Shown: positions 37,150 to 49,884 of the stretch, one piece after another
Layout of the letters: each line of letters opens with the position of its first letter
Position numbering within the stretch: the stretch's first letter is position 1
Assembly (NCBI GenBank): GCA_028023455.1
Contig: JAQFVV010006274.1
Coordinates: 2,730,001-2,794,000, forward strand
Length of the DNA stretch: 64,000 nt
Direction: 5' to 3'
From: Epiperipatus broadwayi
Lineage: Eukaryota; Onychophora; Udeonychophora; Euonychophora; Peripatidae
The notes under the pieces: generated by a model
Told to the model about the DNA's origin: nothing
Databases searched by the model: none
The model's input: only the letters and a program-made list of their open reading frames with translations
Made by a program: the position numbers and the translations under genes

Positions 37150-38160
37150 CCGTTCTGATACCTCTTACTTAAATTTTTGGAGGTACTTTTCATCACCAGC
37201 AGTCACTTTTAAATGAATATGGCCATTTCAACATCAAGAAAAAAAGTTATATAGTAATGATGATGAAGATGACCACAAGAGATAAGTTTTGTAGTGACTA
37301 TAAAAACCATTCTGTGACTCACAAGTTTGCCCACATATAGAACAATTAGTTCATTTATTCTGTTATTTATTAATATTCAGTGATTCTGTCGATTATTAAT
37401 TTTCTCTGGAAATTTTTTTATTAAAATATTTCAACATTATATCTGTATCTTTTCAATAAAATTTAAAATGTTTAAGAGATAATTTTTATGACATAAATGA
37501 AATATATCTCCCATAAAAATTAATTAATCATAAAAATACCTTTTTTATGATATCTAGTATTGTTCATTTGTTTCACATAACTAATTCAGCAAGATTGTGA
37601 CTACAATATTGAACTCTGTATATCATATCTAGCAAGTTAAAAAATTATTGTTTCTTTTTGTGATTTTTTTATTGCATTTTTAAAATTTTATGGAGCACTC
37701 TTAAATGAAAATTTACTAATGCCTTTATGTTATACCATACAAAATCCAAATCTAACATCTATACAGTAAATTAGACAAAATAACAGTCTAGCAAATATTG
37801 TTGCAGCAGCATATTAAAATATGTTAAGCACCTCAACATCTAAGTTCTTCTTTGTATTGGTTTACAGCCTCAAGTTGATAACTATCCAAGCTAAAAGTTA
37901 TTGAGGGTTTTTCTTCTATCACTGACTAAAAAAGAATTTGAGTTTTTATAAATATTAATTATTAAACAAAACTCGTTATATTTTGCATTCAAAATATTAA
38001 ATCCATTTTGTAAATTATTTTTTGTATAATGACAAAAATAGCACAATCTTCAGCATACTGTAAATTCAAAATACAAGAAGAAAAATATTTTGTTAATCTG
38101 CTTTCATTTCTTCACATACTCATTTTAAAAAGTTTATTAAAAATATTAAATCAAAAAAGT
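37150..38160 (-). pseudogene. Antisense RTE-like element E, 3' half (split by LINE copy A)
   Basis: The minus strand, read from 38,090 downward, gives NLQYAEDCAIFVII (RT motif C, normally YADD/FADD), then INIYKNSNSF, then SLDSYQLEAVNQYKEL, and further down FHLRVLHKILKM. These are the landmarks, in order, of the second half of an RTE-type reverse transcriptase: motif C, INxxKT, the DNYQLExVxxFxYLG block, and FHLRxLRxILxI. Many stops and indels show it is old. The missing first half lies at 44,110-44,668 in the same orientation, so LINE copy A inserted between them. It is a different RTE lineage from the fragments at 19, 26 and 59 kb. Confidence 0.78.
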
Positions 38161-38229
38161 CTTTCAATCCAAGCTGCTCATCAGAGCAGGTAAGCTTTAT
38201 TTTTGTGTTATAATATATTATTTACAAAA

Positions 38230-40490
38230 ATGAGTCATAGCTATAATCTCCTAGAAAGGGAAAACGTCAGGTCAACGCGGCTAATAAGATCGCACAGCGA
38301 TAGTAACGTAAAGCAATCTATTTCCATGCCTAACATAAGCCCTAATGAAAAAAATAATAATATAAGCTATCAAAATTACTCTAAATCGGTTGATACAAAG
38401 CAGGAAGGCCTTGGCTTTCTTAATAAAAAAAAAAGTAAAAGCATTCAGCAATCAAAAAAAACTCTTGTGAATCCAAACAAAAATAACACGACCGCGACTT
38501 CTAAAATGCAAAAAGTTGTTACGGTAAATTCGACCGTAAACCTTAAAAAATCAGAATTTCCCACTAATATCTCACAAGACCTATCTAAACCTATCAATGC
38601 ACCTGAAAACCCACATACTAAACACCCAAAACAATGTCATATGTCCAAAAATAGCCCAAATCTAGGAGAAAATCCTTTTGGAGATTTCAGCACGACAAGT
38701 TTTGAAAAGTTTTTAAATGAAGGTGGCGTATCCCGGTAACGGCTATAGATCTTTGTAACGATCCTTTAGATGAACCAAAAATCACTTTACAAACAAAATT
38801 AAAAGCTCATAAAGGAGAAATAAGTAAAAATACTCAGCCTCAGCCACAATCTGATGGTTTTATACCCATAAAACAAAATTCAAGTGGAAAATTCGATTCG
38901 AAATCCAATAGCAAAATACACAATTCGTATATCAATCCAATAATAAATTTAGGAAAACCGCTAGTATCACCGACTGAAATAAACTTTATTGAAACATATT
39001 TTCCATGCATTAACACCAATTTTCAAACCAATAACGTGATCTCTGACCACAATCTAGCAGGTAATCATACTATAGGTTTTCAACCTTCAACATCAAATAC
39101 AAATGTCAATTCCAACCCAACAAAATACTGAAGCTATGCTACGGTATTGGAAAATACTAAATCTAAAGCCCATATCCAAGAAGCAACTGAACCAGATATT
39201 CAACACAATGTCATGGACTTCATTGATGATGATAACCTTATCTTAATCAATGATGAGATCAACACAGAACCATACCAACTTTCCCAGTCCTATATGAACA
39301 ATTATGAAGCCATAAGCCAAGAATTTAATTCTAGAATTCCTTCAGTGTTATTTAACTCCTTCCTCAACTACCACAGCGATAACACATTGATTCTAACCAC
39401 CACTAATGACCTCTGTCAGTTATTCACTTTTCCAACGGATGATCTCTTTCTGCTTCTTATAAGTCTTCAATTAACAGAATCTATTCGCAGGGTCTATCAC
39501 CACCCTAACAGATGCTACTTCATTATTGAGTTTCAGAATCTACTACAGAAAGAACTCTTTAAAAGACAACAACTGTTCTTAAAAGACCGATATCTCATCA
39601 AAATAGATATGAATAAACCAAGAACAGCCTATGGAATAGCACGTAACTGCTACTTTAATTTCACTGATGCTGATCTACAGAGGCTGCTTGCTAGATATGG
39701 TGTGTTAACTAGTTTCAAGTACCTCGCAGAGAGAAGGGTAGATATTGAGCTTCCATCCAACAGTGCTGCCTTCTCTCTCAAGCTCAATAAAGGTGTCACT
39801 CCATCGGATATTCCTATAACTCTGGAAGAAAAAAAATGTCCAATTTACATAGCTATTCGAGGTGTACAATTCCAGTGTTACCACTGTGGAGACCGATCAC
39901 ATCTTGTAAGGTCATGCCCAAACAGAATTTGTGATGTCTGCAACAGTAGGAAAAGCAAAAATCATAGATGCATAAAAAATACGCATAATTCAGCTATCAT
40001 ATTCTTCACCCACTAACACAGAGGACCACATGAAAGGGCAGATACAAGACTCCAACACTGACTTACTGTTGGAAAACAATCTAGAAATGGACCATCACAC
40101 TTCAACCAACTCATCTAATGATTACACACCAGTCAAAAAACTTCAGCCTCCCATTCTACAACACAAGACACAAAACCACACCAGAACCCATATGAACCCA
40201 AAACAACAAACATCAGCTACCAATATGACACCCCAGAAGATGCAAGAAGCATTCAAAACTCACTCAAAGGAAGATCATCTAACAAAAGCTCCCAACAGTG
40301 AACCATTATCAACAAAACAAACTCTTCCAGTCATGAAGTCTCACAAGAACATCCCATTCCAAACAACAAAAGAAAAACCCAAGACTCATCCAGCTCGCAG
40401 CCAGAAGACATTAACTCATGTACAGCTGACTTGGACAATGATGACAAAAACAACAAACAAGCAGCAAGCCATGCACTAACTTGAGAAAAA
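38230..40490 (+). pseudogene. ORF1 (gag-like, CCHC) of LINE copy A
   Basis: The ATG at 38,230 starts MSHSYNLLERENVRSTRL in frame 1. Near 38,735 the frame shifts, and the protein continues VTAIDLCNDPLDEPKITL to a TGA at 39,129, followed in the same frame by SYATVLENTKS up to 40,016. A folded RNA-binding region (LLARYGVLTSFKYLAERR, SNSAAFSLKLNKGV) leads into CYHCGDRSHLVRSC, a complete C-x2-C-x4-H-x4-C knuckle, and a second Cys/His cluster CDVCNSRKSKNHRC. After a shift near 39,990 comes an acidic/polar tail. The last part is found in a third frame (SSSSQPEDINSCTADLDNDD), ending with the stop near 40,482. At least three frameshifts and two stops make it inactive. The N-terminal 170 codons are unusually CpG-containing for this window. 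Confidence 0.82.
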
Positions 40491-40744
40491 AGAGAGAAAA
40501 AAGAACGAAACTAGCTCAATCACTCAGCACACAAGAAAGCAGCTCTTCCCAAAACACAGCTTTTGAAAATGATCACAATGAAGATAAACACAATTCCAAC
40601 CCCTACTTAAGCTCCAAAATACCTGTTCCAACTCAACTGGTAACGGTGTCACAAAATCAGAATTTTATGTCAATAATCTCCCCTATGTGATGTACTAATC
40701 ACAGCTTAGTATACATAACCTACAAATCTCTGTAACAACTCAAC

Positions 40745-43700
40745 ATGCTTATTAAATTGGCCAGAATAAACATAAGGGGTTGTAACTCTCTGGGCCGTGT
40801 CTTTGCACTTAAAAGATGGCTAGACAAAACAGACCTCCACATAGTCTGTCTATCCGAAACTAAATTACATATAAACTCAAATTACCAAATAACTCAACTG
40901 ATGCAACAATATGGTCTATTTCATTATGTACCCTCAAACACAGCATCTTCTGGAGTTGCTTTTATAATCAATAAGAACCTGACCTACAGCTCTTTCAGAA
41001 CATTACACCTTAGCAATGATCTATTGGTCATTAAGTTCACTTTTGGAAATATGGGAATAAATATCATTTACTTGTACATCAGAAATTATGCTTACTCAGC
41101 ACAACTAGTAATCAATAAAATCAATTCTCTTCTCTCTTCAGATGCCTCCCCTATTGTTTTTTTGGTGACTTCAACATGAGTTATGATAACTTCAACAAAA
41201 AACATCTTCACTTAATTAATAGAGTCCTCTTGTGTGGAGAGGGGTTTTTCCCTTCTGGATCATTCTCCTTCTACACACTGCAAAAGAAATCCCTAATTGA
41301 CCTTCTCTATTATTCACCTGAACTTACACACTGCAAAAGAAATCCCTAATTGACCTTCTCTATTATTCACCTGAACTTCACTTTGATATATGCGCCAAGC
41401 TTCAATTGGTTCCCTTCACTGATCATTTAGCTCTTCTAATTTCACTTCATATAGATCCCACCACCACAGTTCATATAGATTATACACCTACCATTAGATT
41501 ACTCAACAAAGCAGCAACTCCAGAACTCATTTTCTCTGAAGCATATATCTTGTTCCAAAAAATCAAAATTCTTACTTTGCCTCCACTACAGGCTTGGCCA
41601 TCTTTCACCGGTATATTTAGCTCACTCATAGACTCATACACAAAGAAAACCAAAGGTCCAAATCAACTATTAAAAGATTTGGATGCCATAAACAACAGGT
41701 TAAAATCTCTACACCATATTGACATTCATCCCAAAGATATTTTGGAGCCAAAAACTCAATACCATAGCAAGCAAAAGGTCCTCGCGCATTACATTGCTAC
41801 TAAAGGTCTAAAATCTTCTTGGCCAACCAGCATAGCTGGATCACAACTAGATTCGCTGGGCAATTGGTTCAGTGGCCAGACCCACACCTACTTCATTGTC
41901 AGTAGATCAGAGTTGCATCAGTGGCCCAGCAATACTTGCAAAGATTCATAAACACTTTCAGGCCAGGCTACAGAATTATAAATTTGAAATTGGAAACATC
42001 TGGAATCACTTGGAAGATGGGATCGCTCATGATATCAGTGAAAATCAGATAATCCAAAAGCTCACAGCCTATCCGGATAGTGTTCATCTGGGACTCCATG
42101 GAATTCTGAGATTTGTACTTGTCCACCTGAGACATTTCACAATCCCCATTGTACTGCAGATGATAGATGTTCTGGCAGGAGAGTTTCAAAACATTCCAGA
42201 CCTGTACCCTGTGGCCCTTGTTCCTTTCCTAAAAAAGCCCATCAATCCCTCTACCCTATCCAGCATAAGGCCCATTTCCATGATTCCCCTCCTAATTAAG
42301 ATCATTGAGGCCATAGTCAAGGACAAAATCCAAGATCAACTCTATACACACATCATGCCATGTCAATTTGCACGTAAGAGCTCTTCCACCACGGATGCTG
42401 TGCAGCGTTTTCTTCTTCTGGTAGAACACATCAGACTGCACAAAAAATCCATGCCTATAGTTATTCAACTTGACTTTGCCTTGGCTTTTGACTCTGTTAT
42501 ATCCATTGTCCTACTCCAGACTCTCCTTGATTATCAAGTCCCTGGCATCTATACCAGAATTATTGTAATCTGCTTTTGAACAGATCTATCTTTACGTCAC
42601 TGGATGGAAGACTGTCCAATGGTTTCAGACCTCATCTTTCCATTCCTCAGGGATTGCCACTTGCCACTCTCTGCTTCATCACCTATATAAATCCTATGCT
42701 CAGAGAGATTGAGTGCAGACTCCCTGGAATTTTCATGCCAGCCCTGAAACATCATAAACAACACATAACCTATGTTGATGATGTCACCATCTTCCTCCCC
42801 GATAAAACTCACCTTCCAATACTCACACAAATCATTGATCAATATTCTAAGAAACTAAATCTGAACATAAACTACAGTAAGTCCTCCATGTGGAAAATCA
42901 GCACTGGCTCAGTGATTCCGTCAGTCTTTACAGCTGAGCCGCAACTCTTCCTCGGTTTTCCTATGGCCAAGTCCAGACTTGCTATGGCAAAAGATATCCA
43001 ACACTCCATCTTGGAAAAAACTAGCAAAGTGGTTCAATCTTTATCTCGAATCTCTCTTTTCCTGCTGGGCAAAGTAGCCCTTCTCAACATGCTGGTGTTT
43101 CCGAGATTGAATTATTATCTTCCCATAATTAAACCCACTAAAGCATTTCAGTCGTCAATGAACTCATTGTGTTCAAAGCTCATGTGGAGTGGAAAGATTG
43201 TTGCCATCAGCATCTGTAAGATGCAAATGCCCAGAGAGTTAAATGGACTTGGATTGCACTCTGTTTCAACAATCTATTTACAGAAGACAATTGCAGTTCT
43301 ACGTGCAATTCACTTAAAACAGCCAGAACTAAACCTAGCCACTCCAGTGGAACCTACAGACACACCCCCACCTCTTGCTAGCAGATGGGCCACAATTATT
43401 TGGTTACATGTCACCAAGCTGATAAATCTATCTAAAACCTCTTTTGAAGGTAAAATAACCTACTGGCAGGCCTATAACCTCAGATTTCAAAACCAGACTG
43501 CCCTCCTGACCACATTGAACATAGACAATAAACCATTGCTCAAAAAATTGAAGAACTGGTTTGTTGAACCAAAATACATAGATTTTATCTTAAAGCTCAA
43601 CATCTCATCCTTACCCACTAACCATTTCTTAGTATGGAAAAGAGGATTCACCAAAATCAATCCTCAATGCCAGCTATGTAATACTGCCAATGAAACCATC

Positions 43701-44051
43701 CAATATTTACTTTATAATTATCCGTTTCTTTTCCAAATCAGAAACTTCATCACAGAGAAAGTTACATTTGACATCAGAGAAGCCTTAAATATCCAGAATG
43801 CCATCAAGACAGGAATTTATTTTCTTATCCGATTCTCTGTCTTTCTTACTTTTGCAGTCTGGTTGACCAGATGCAAATGTGTTTTCCGTCATTCAGGATT
43901 TTCAGTCACAGAGACAGTGCCAGAGACCGGATGCTTGCACCAGAATGGTTATACAAAGAGACTTGGTCCAGGATTGATCTACCAAGCATTTGATCTTATG
44001 AACTTTTGCAATCAGTCATGCAATATACCATGTATGAAAACAGTATCATGA
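40745..44051 (+). pseudogene. ORF2 (endonuclease-reverse transcriptase) of LINE copy A
   Basis: The endonuclease domain starts LIKLARINIRGCNS and contains SETKL (metal-binding Glu), then GDFN at 41,164 after a shift in a T run at 41,157-41,163, SLIDLLYYS and FTDHLALL (SDH-like catalytic His). A 53-bp tandem duplication (41,272-41,324 / 41,325-41,377) shifts the frame again. The RT domain reads RPISMIPLL, QLDFALAFDSV (motif A), a frameshift at 42,578, SIPQGLPLA (motif B) and ITYVDDVTIF (motif C, both Asp present). The C-terminus has CQLCNTANETIQYLLYNY, where the His and last Cys seen in copy B (YHC) are lost. About five frameshifts in all; no product expected. The stop at 44,049-44,051 is followed by AATAAA. 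Confidence 0.9.
41272..41377 (+). repeat. 53-bp tandem duplication inside ORF2 of copy A
   Basis: Two identical-looking copies starting TACACACTGCAAAAG and ending CACCTGAACT. The period of 53 is not a multiple of three and moves the endonuclease from frame 1 to frame 0. The identity of the two units suggests the duplication is younger than most substitutions in the element. Confidence 0.95.
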
Positions 44052-44109
44052 AACCATGTAAACTTTGTTAATAAAATTTTTTGTTTTTTTAAAAAAAAAA
44101 AAGGTTTTT

Positions 44110-44668
44110 TTTCACTTTTAATTGATTCAAATTAAAAATTTCACCATCAAAATGTTATTATATCTTGATCCCTATTTGAGTAAATTGCTGTAAACAATTC
44201 CAAACATACACATTCTTGTTTAACTCCAGTTTTTATTTCACATAATGATATACATTTTTTATCTATAGTAATAATACTTTCTAGTTTCCATCTTATATCC
44301 AACCTATAATATGAATAAACTTTCATGGATGACTACTTAATTTCAAGCAATACTAGTTCATGTTCAATAAATTAAGATAAACACTATAACCATATCAATA
44401 AAAGCAATATATAAATCAATTCTTTTCTTCCAATACTTTTATTGCATTTACCTGGCATAGGATTTCTTTGTTCTCTAAATCCACAAGATTAGTCACTAGA
44501 AACCATTTACTTATGAGTGGAAGCACTTATTCAATAAAATTCTTGAAAGTACCTTTACTATAGTGGATACTACTAATAATAATAGTTCATGGTAATTATT
44601 GCAATGTCTATTCCCTTTATTTTTAAAAATTGGAGCAATAAGAATATCCTTAAAATTAGGCACACAAC
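44110..44668 (-). pseudogene. Antisense RTE-like element E, 5' half (split by LINE copy A)
   Basis: The minus strand from 44,660 downward reads DILIAPIFKNKGNRHCNNYH, then VVSTIVKVLSRILLNK (RT fingers: usually NWRGIxLLSVxxKVLxRILLxRL), then YIAFIDMVIVF (motif A position, FIDFxKAFD), EIKTGVKQECV (motif B, GVKQGCVLAP) and DGEIFNLNQLKVK (usually DGKLFNLRRLKAKT). This order directly precedes the YAEDCAIF motif at 38,090, proving the two pieces were one element before LINE copy A inserted. It is decayed by many stops. A (CAT)n(TTA)n tract borders its outer side. Confidence 0.8.

Positions 44669-44749
<81 letters not shown>
44669..44749. repeat. (ATC)n(ATT)n microsatellite
   Basis: About ten ATC triplets followed by about fifteen ATT triplets. 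On the minus strand this is (AAT)n(GAT)n directly after TTTGAAACATA, so it may be the tail of the minus-strand element end next to it. Confidence 0.95.
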
Positions 44750-44751
<2 letters not shown>

Positions 44752-44837
44752 GTTTCAAAGCAGAACTTTATTGATGACCAAAGTGTTACATTTGCTATAA
44801 GCCACTCTGAATGTGAGTTGAATTATTGCAAAGCACC
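44750..44837 (-). mobile_element. 3' end fragment of a retroelement, minus strand
   Basis: The minus strand ends ATCAATAAAGTTCTGC, then TTTGAAACATAATAATAAT. It is the third example of the AATAAAGT...TTTGAAACA(ATA)n end. Only some 90 bp remain before LINE copy D begins in the opposite direction. Confidence 0.55.
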
Positions 44838-45701
44838 TACAGTGAAACACAAAGTACCAATAAAACAAATATCACACACACAATTAAAAATAACACATCA
44901 ACATATATCATAGAAGAAATCAATCCATGCCTTCCACAAGTTGAGCTAAGTACAATAGAACCAAAGAAAGGTCCAGGTCACCCCAAAAAACAATAAAAAA
45001 ACAAAAACAAAATAGCACAACAGAGCATCATTGTTAACCAGAATTCAAACAGAAGATTGGTCACCAATGGATATACTCCTATCAGAATAACAAATAAAAT
45101 TCCAACAATATATAGTATATACAATAAAAAACAGCAACTGACATATCTTGAACTGTAAACACCCTACACATACATTAGTAATGAAGTTCAGAATAATGTG
45201 CATGGGTTAAACTTGGAAAACAAAATACATCCACTTAAACAATAGACCAAAATCATACAAACACATATATCAGGACTTCTGGAGATGAAAATATATAGCA
45301 GATCACAAATTGACTTTTCAGTACATCTTCACACTGAAAGCTTCTTTGCATGCTACAGGGACAAGTCATCACCTTGGGGTAAAACTAGACTACTTATAAC
45401 CCCAATCTGTTTATTCACATCATTCAAGATCATATATATTGATGATCTAGCAATAGACAGAATTCACAATATCATGTCAAGAGCATATAGATAACCCAAC
45501 ACCATCCTTCAGACTATCTTCAACTCATATTACAAAGGCTCAATTCCATCAATCCATGTATCCACCTTTGAGCTCTATGCATATTGGTGCACTCATTGCA
45601 CATTCACCTTAGGTAACAACACAAGGTGATATCCATCAACATTTAATATCAAACTGGAAAATTACAAGCCAGAGATAATATAACCAAACATTTTCACAGC
45701 C
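44838..45701 (+). mobile_element. LINE copy D, internally deleted, between microsatellites
   Basis: Matches copy B closely from ACCTACAGTGAAACACAAAG (32,331 in B) to the endonuclease start and again from ATAGACAGAATTCACAATAT (33,233 in B) to GATATCCATCAACATTTAA. In D the endonuclease piece is longer (45,285-45,450: MKIYSRSQIDFS, FFACYRDKSSPWGKTRLLI, FKIIYIDDLA) and then jumps straight to IDRIHN of the ORF2 C-terminus. The RT and the Cys-motif are absent. The 3' side abuts (ATT)n. No frame is intact. Confidence 0.82.
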
Positions 45702-46055
<354 letters not shown>

Positions 46056-49000
46056 TAATGTTCAATTTGATTCATAAATGAAACCAAAAAGCTTCACAAT
46101 GAATTATATTGATAAATATTTAAATTATAAAATGTAAGTTGTCTTTGAAAATAGTTAACAAATCGAATTTCTTTTTAAGCAATTTGTTTAAATAATTTCA
46201 TAATAATTCGCAAGAAATAATATTTACTTGCTTCGAGGGTGATGCTTTAACTATAGCATTATATATATTTTTAACACCAGTGTCCAGATATTAACTTTGA
46301 ATTCCAAGTCATTAAAGTTACTGTAAAAACGAGTACTTCATGATACCGAAACCTACTTCCCAGAAGAAATTTTCTATGTCTATAAATTAGATCCTTCTAA
46401 AAGACTTTAAACAGGATTCTTTTATTACCGATGAAAATAATTTTCTGACATTCTGGTATTTGTCAAAAACTTTTTAAATCTACTTTTTTAATTGGGAAAA
46501 TCTACGTTACAATATATATTTTGTATGTTAATGGCATAAAGTTTAGATATAGCTCTAAACATTGCGATGTTTAATGGCAAACTATCTACTTCTAAAGTGA
46601 TGATCAAGAATAATCGCTTAGTTATAGTAAGCATTAATATGACCGTGTGTTTGCTGGCGTATTTAATTATTTTTGGAATTATGAAAATATGATTTTTCTG
46701 ATTGTATAAATATATGTGTATACATTCATGTTAGAATATATATACACATAGTACGTGTGTACAAGTATATGCGTAATGTGTATGCATGTATTAATTATAT
46801 ATAAATATAATATACGAAATGGTTGTGTTCAGCGAGAATCTATTTATAACAATTCTGTAAAAATAAATCTGTCCAAGTTTTTCATTGACCTATCAGCAAT
46901 GTCAAAAGTTATTGTTAAAAATAAAAAGATCTCTCTTTATAATTTGCTTTCTTCTCAAAATCTTTAAATATATTTGGCCAGAATCAATGTTTGGATGTGT
47001 TTTATAAATATTATATTCATGTTTATTAGTTGATTTTAGAACCTTTGCTAAGCTTGTTGTGGTCTGTTAGCTGAGGGTATATTGATCTCGGCACGTGCTA
47101 TATTGTTTGAACATTGCCACAAGAAGAGTTTTACATTTCTAATCAAAGTTAAATTAAAATTTCTAACGTTAAGATCCCCTATCTGCTTGTCCAGGACGTA
47201 TAACGCACGTGCCCTGTTAAGTCTATATCAATTCATGTCACTGAGTCTAAACTAATCGATAATATTCTTAAATCTGATAGAAGGCGATTTAAAATAGTTA
47301 GGAAAAATTTTGAAGGTTTTGTATTCACAGGGTACATGAAGTGTGAAAACAGGACCGTGGTCAAAGTATTGACGTTGTGCTCCATTGGTTCTTAAATTTA
47401 AAATCCCATTATGAAAAAGCTGAATGCATGTCATTCGGCAGATTGCTAAAATTATAGGCAGCATAAATAATTTTTATTGGATTATTTTCTATTTTCTATT
47501 GTTCTCTTAGTTCCCAAGAACAAAGCCAGCATGAATTAAGAACAAAATTCTTTCTAATTCTATATTTTCTCAGCACTGGAAAACTTAAAGTACTAATCAT
47601 TTATTTCGCATGAAGGAATTGTTTATAAATGTATGCATTTATATATACAGTGTCTATCATATAAATGAATACACACGTACGGATGTATATATACAGTAGC
47701 TATTATATGAATGTATACGCACATACAGACATACTGATATTTATATATATCATAATTTGATCTACAAATGTCAAACGTTCTACAATCACATCTTTGACCC
47801 TATTCATTTTAGATCAATATATTAATGATTATTATTAATCATTTATTAAGATAAAAAATATTGTATTATTCCTAGCTCAGATATAAACTTTAAACTCTCT
47901 TAAAGATTTATATATATAGTTTTTATTTAATTAAACATAATCACATGATATTCCAACTTTTTTTCAGAATGCCATATTCCAACTTCAGCCTCATTTTTTC
48001 TTATATATTATCTCTGTAGACATAAAAACAATTATTTGTTTAGCTAATTATTCTTAATTATCAGCATGTATATATATATGCAAGTTTTAAGCAAGAGATA
48101 GACTAGTTTATGATTTAATTACGTACTTTATTCTTACCATTGCGCGCATAAAAGTAAAAAAAAAAATCTATATACTTAATTTTTGAAGCAGATAAGCAGA
48201 GTTTAAAAGAATAAAATATACATATCTTGATTGCTGGCATATGAATACAAATCTGACTACACATCAACTTCAACTCTTGCGCATCCTAATTGTTTAATTA
48301 TTAAAAATGGTTCCAAAAATGAAAATCTTGATTTGATGCTTGTAGTTAATAGTGATGTCAGATTTAGGAATAGTATTTTTGCTAATATTTGCTAAAACAG
48401 TATATGATGGAATGGATAATCATCGTAGAAGATCAAATTTTAATGTAAATTAATATTTTTATTCAAATAATTAAGTGCATAAAAGCTTGAAATGAGGACT
48501 TTGTTTTTATAGATTACAGCTTACCTACTAAATTACAACACCTGATTAGAATTTGACACATAGGTTCTAGTATACTTCTGACCAATCTAAAATCATTTTG
48601 ATAAAAAAAGTTCTGCTTCATAATCAATTAATAATATTACTAACTTGCCAATACATAACAGTAGATGGCCTAACAGATCATCTAGTGAAATGCATTCAGC
48701 AGCTTAATATCCATTTATACAATTTGGATAACATTAATGAGTCTTCATTTTTCTCTCCATCAAATAAACAATTAATAATTCAACAAAAATCAATAAACTA
48801 AATACTAACTGTGATAAAACATAGTTGTTGAAGCTTTAAACATAAAATTATAAATATTATAAAAAATATTATATTAAAAACACATAAAAATTACTATGCA
48901 TATGTGACTATATGTTGTAACAAAAGAATAAGTGGGAATATTCAATGAATTTAATTAGAAAAATATGTTTAGCAGTGGTGTTGGTAGATAACTATCATTA

Positions 49001-49806
49001 CTATTGACAAACCAAGCTAAATTAATAACAGCTTTTTTGTCTTGAGGGTACTTAAAAGCAAAAGGCAATCTCTTAAATAACCCAAAGTTTTATATGGAAT
49101 CAAACAAACATGTTTTTATAAGTAATAGAACTTATTCCTTTGTTCAAATCATAATTAATAAAATATTTAATTTAGCTTATATAGATTTCAAGAGGATATG
49201 AATTGATATTACATATTGTAGAGATGGCGTTTTTCTAAGTTTTTATACTCATATAAAAATATCTAAGTTTACACCATATAAAATATTATGTTGGAAGTAA
49301 AAGGACCTCCTTTGTTTATAAGTGAATTTAAAGTTAAAAAAACTATTTTTGGCAACTAGTCAACTAAAAATATGACATCTAAACATATTTCTCTAATTAT
49401 TGCATAGAATATTCTCACTTATTTCTGTATTTACATCATAAATAATCTATAAAAGTATATATATATAAATGATTTTTTAGGTAAAACCATGTGTTATTTT
49501 CTATTATATACCAATATTTTAATGAACTAGCATCTGCCATTGTCAAAGTAAATTCTTGATAGAAAATTTGTTCATTCTCAAACTGTAATGTGACTGAGTG
49601 CGAGACGAAGCATGAAAATCAGTTTGAAATAGTTTAGTATTTAGAATACGAGGTTTATCATAATGTATATTTCTCTTAGTTTTACCACCTATTAATTTAA
49701 AGTCAATATTAGAAGATAGATAAAATGAGAGGTATCCATATGGCTGGAATACGTGTGCTTCATCAGCCCTATTTAAACCAGTAGGTCTCTCTAATATTTC
49801 AATTGA

Positions 49807-49810
<4 letters not shown>
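46056..49810. other. Unique-looking stretch, no supported gene; somewhat GC-richer at 47.0-47.5 kb
   Basis: No repeat family of this window recurs here. From about 47,040 to 47,480 there are more G/C and CpG sites (CTCGGCACGTGC, ACGTATAACGCACGTGCCC) than in neighbouring DNA. A 70-codon minus frame at 47,252-47,464 begins MLPIILAICRMTCIQLFHNG but matches nothing I recognise. TATG/TATA-rich cryptic repeats occur near 46,700-46,800 and 47,630-47,760. Confidence 0.5.

Positions 49811-49881
<71 letters not shown>
49811..49881. repeat. (TA)n microsatellite, about 70 bp
   Basis: Pure AT/TA dinucleotides. It marks the left edge of the strand-asymmetric 49.9-55.1 kb segment. Confidence 0.97.

Positions 49882-49884
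<3 letters not shown>

Larger units (their letters stand above)
38161..44096 (+). mobile_element. LINE copy A: near full-length APE-type non-LTR retrotransposon
   Basis: About 5.9 kb: 5' UTR, ORF1 (38,230-40,490), ORF2 (40,745-44,051), then a short 3' UTR with AATAAA at 44,070 and a poly(A) run. The sense strand is C-rich relative to G. The element is inserted in antisense orientation to the RTE-like element E. The 5' limit is placed where element E homology ends; a target duplication could not be fixed because both borders are A/T homopolymers. The order endonuclease, RT, C-terminal Cys motif plus CCHC ORF1 fits the L1/Tx1-type LINEs; clade assignment needs a tree. Confidence 0.85.

Noticed and set aside
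44573-44774. Asn/Asp-rich minus frame at the (ATC)n(ATT)n tract
   Set aside because: Unlike 29.3 kb, the sequence after the repeat (DDEVVCLILRIFLLLQF) is a decayed read of the RTE element E, so it is not an exon.
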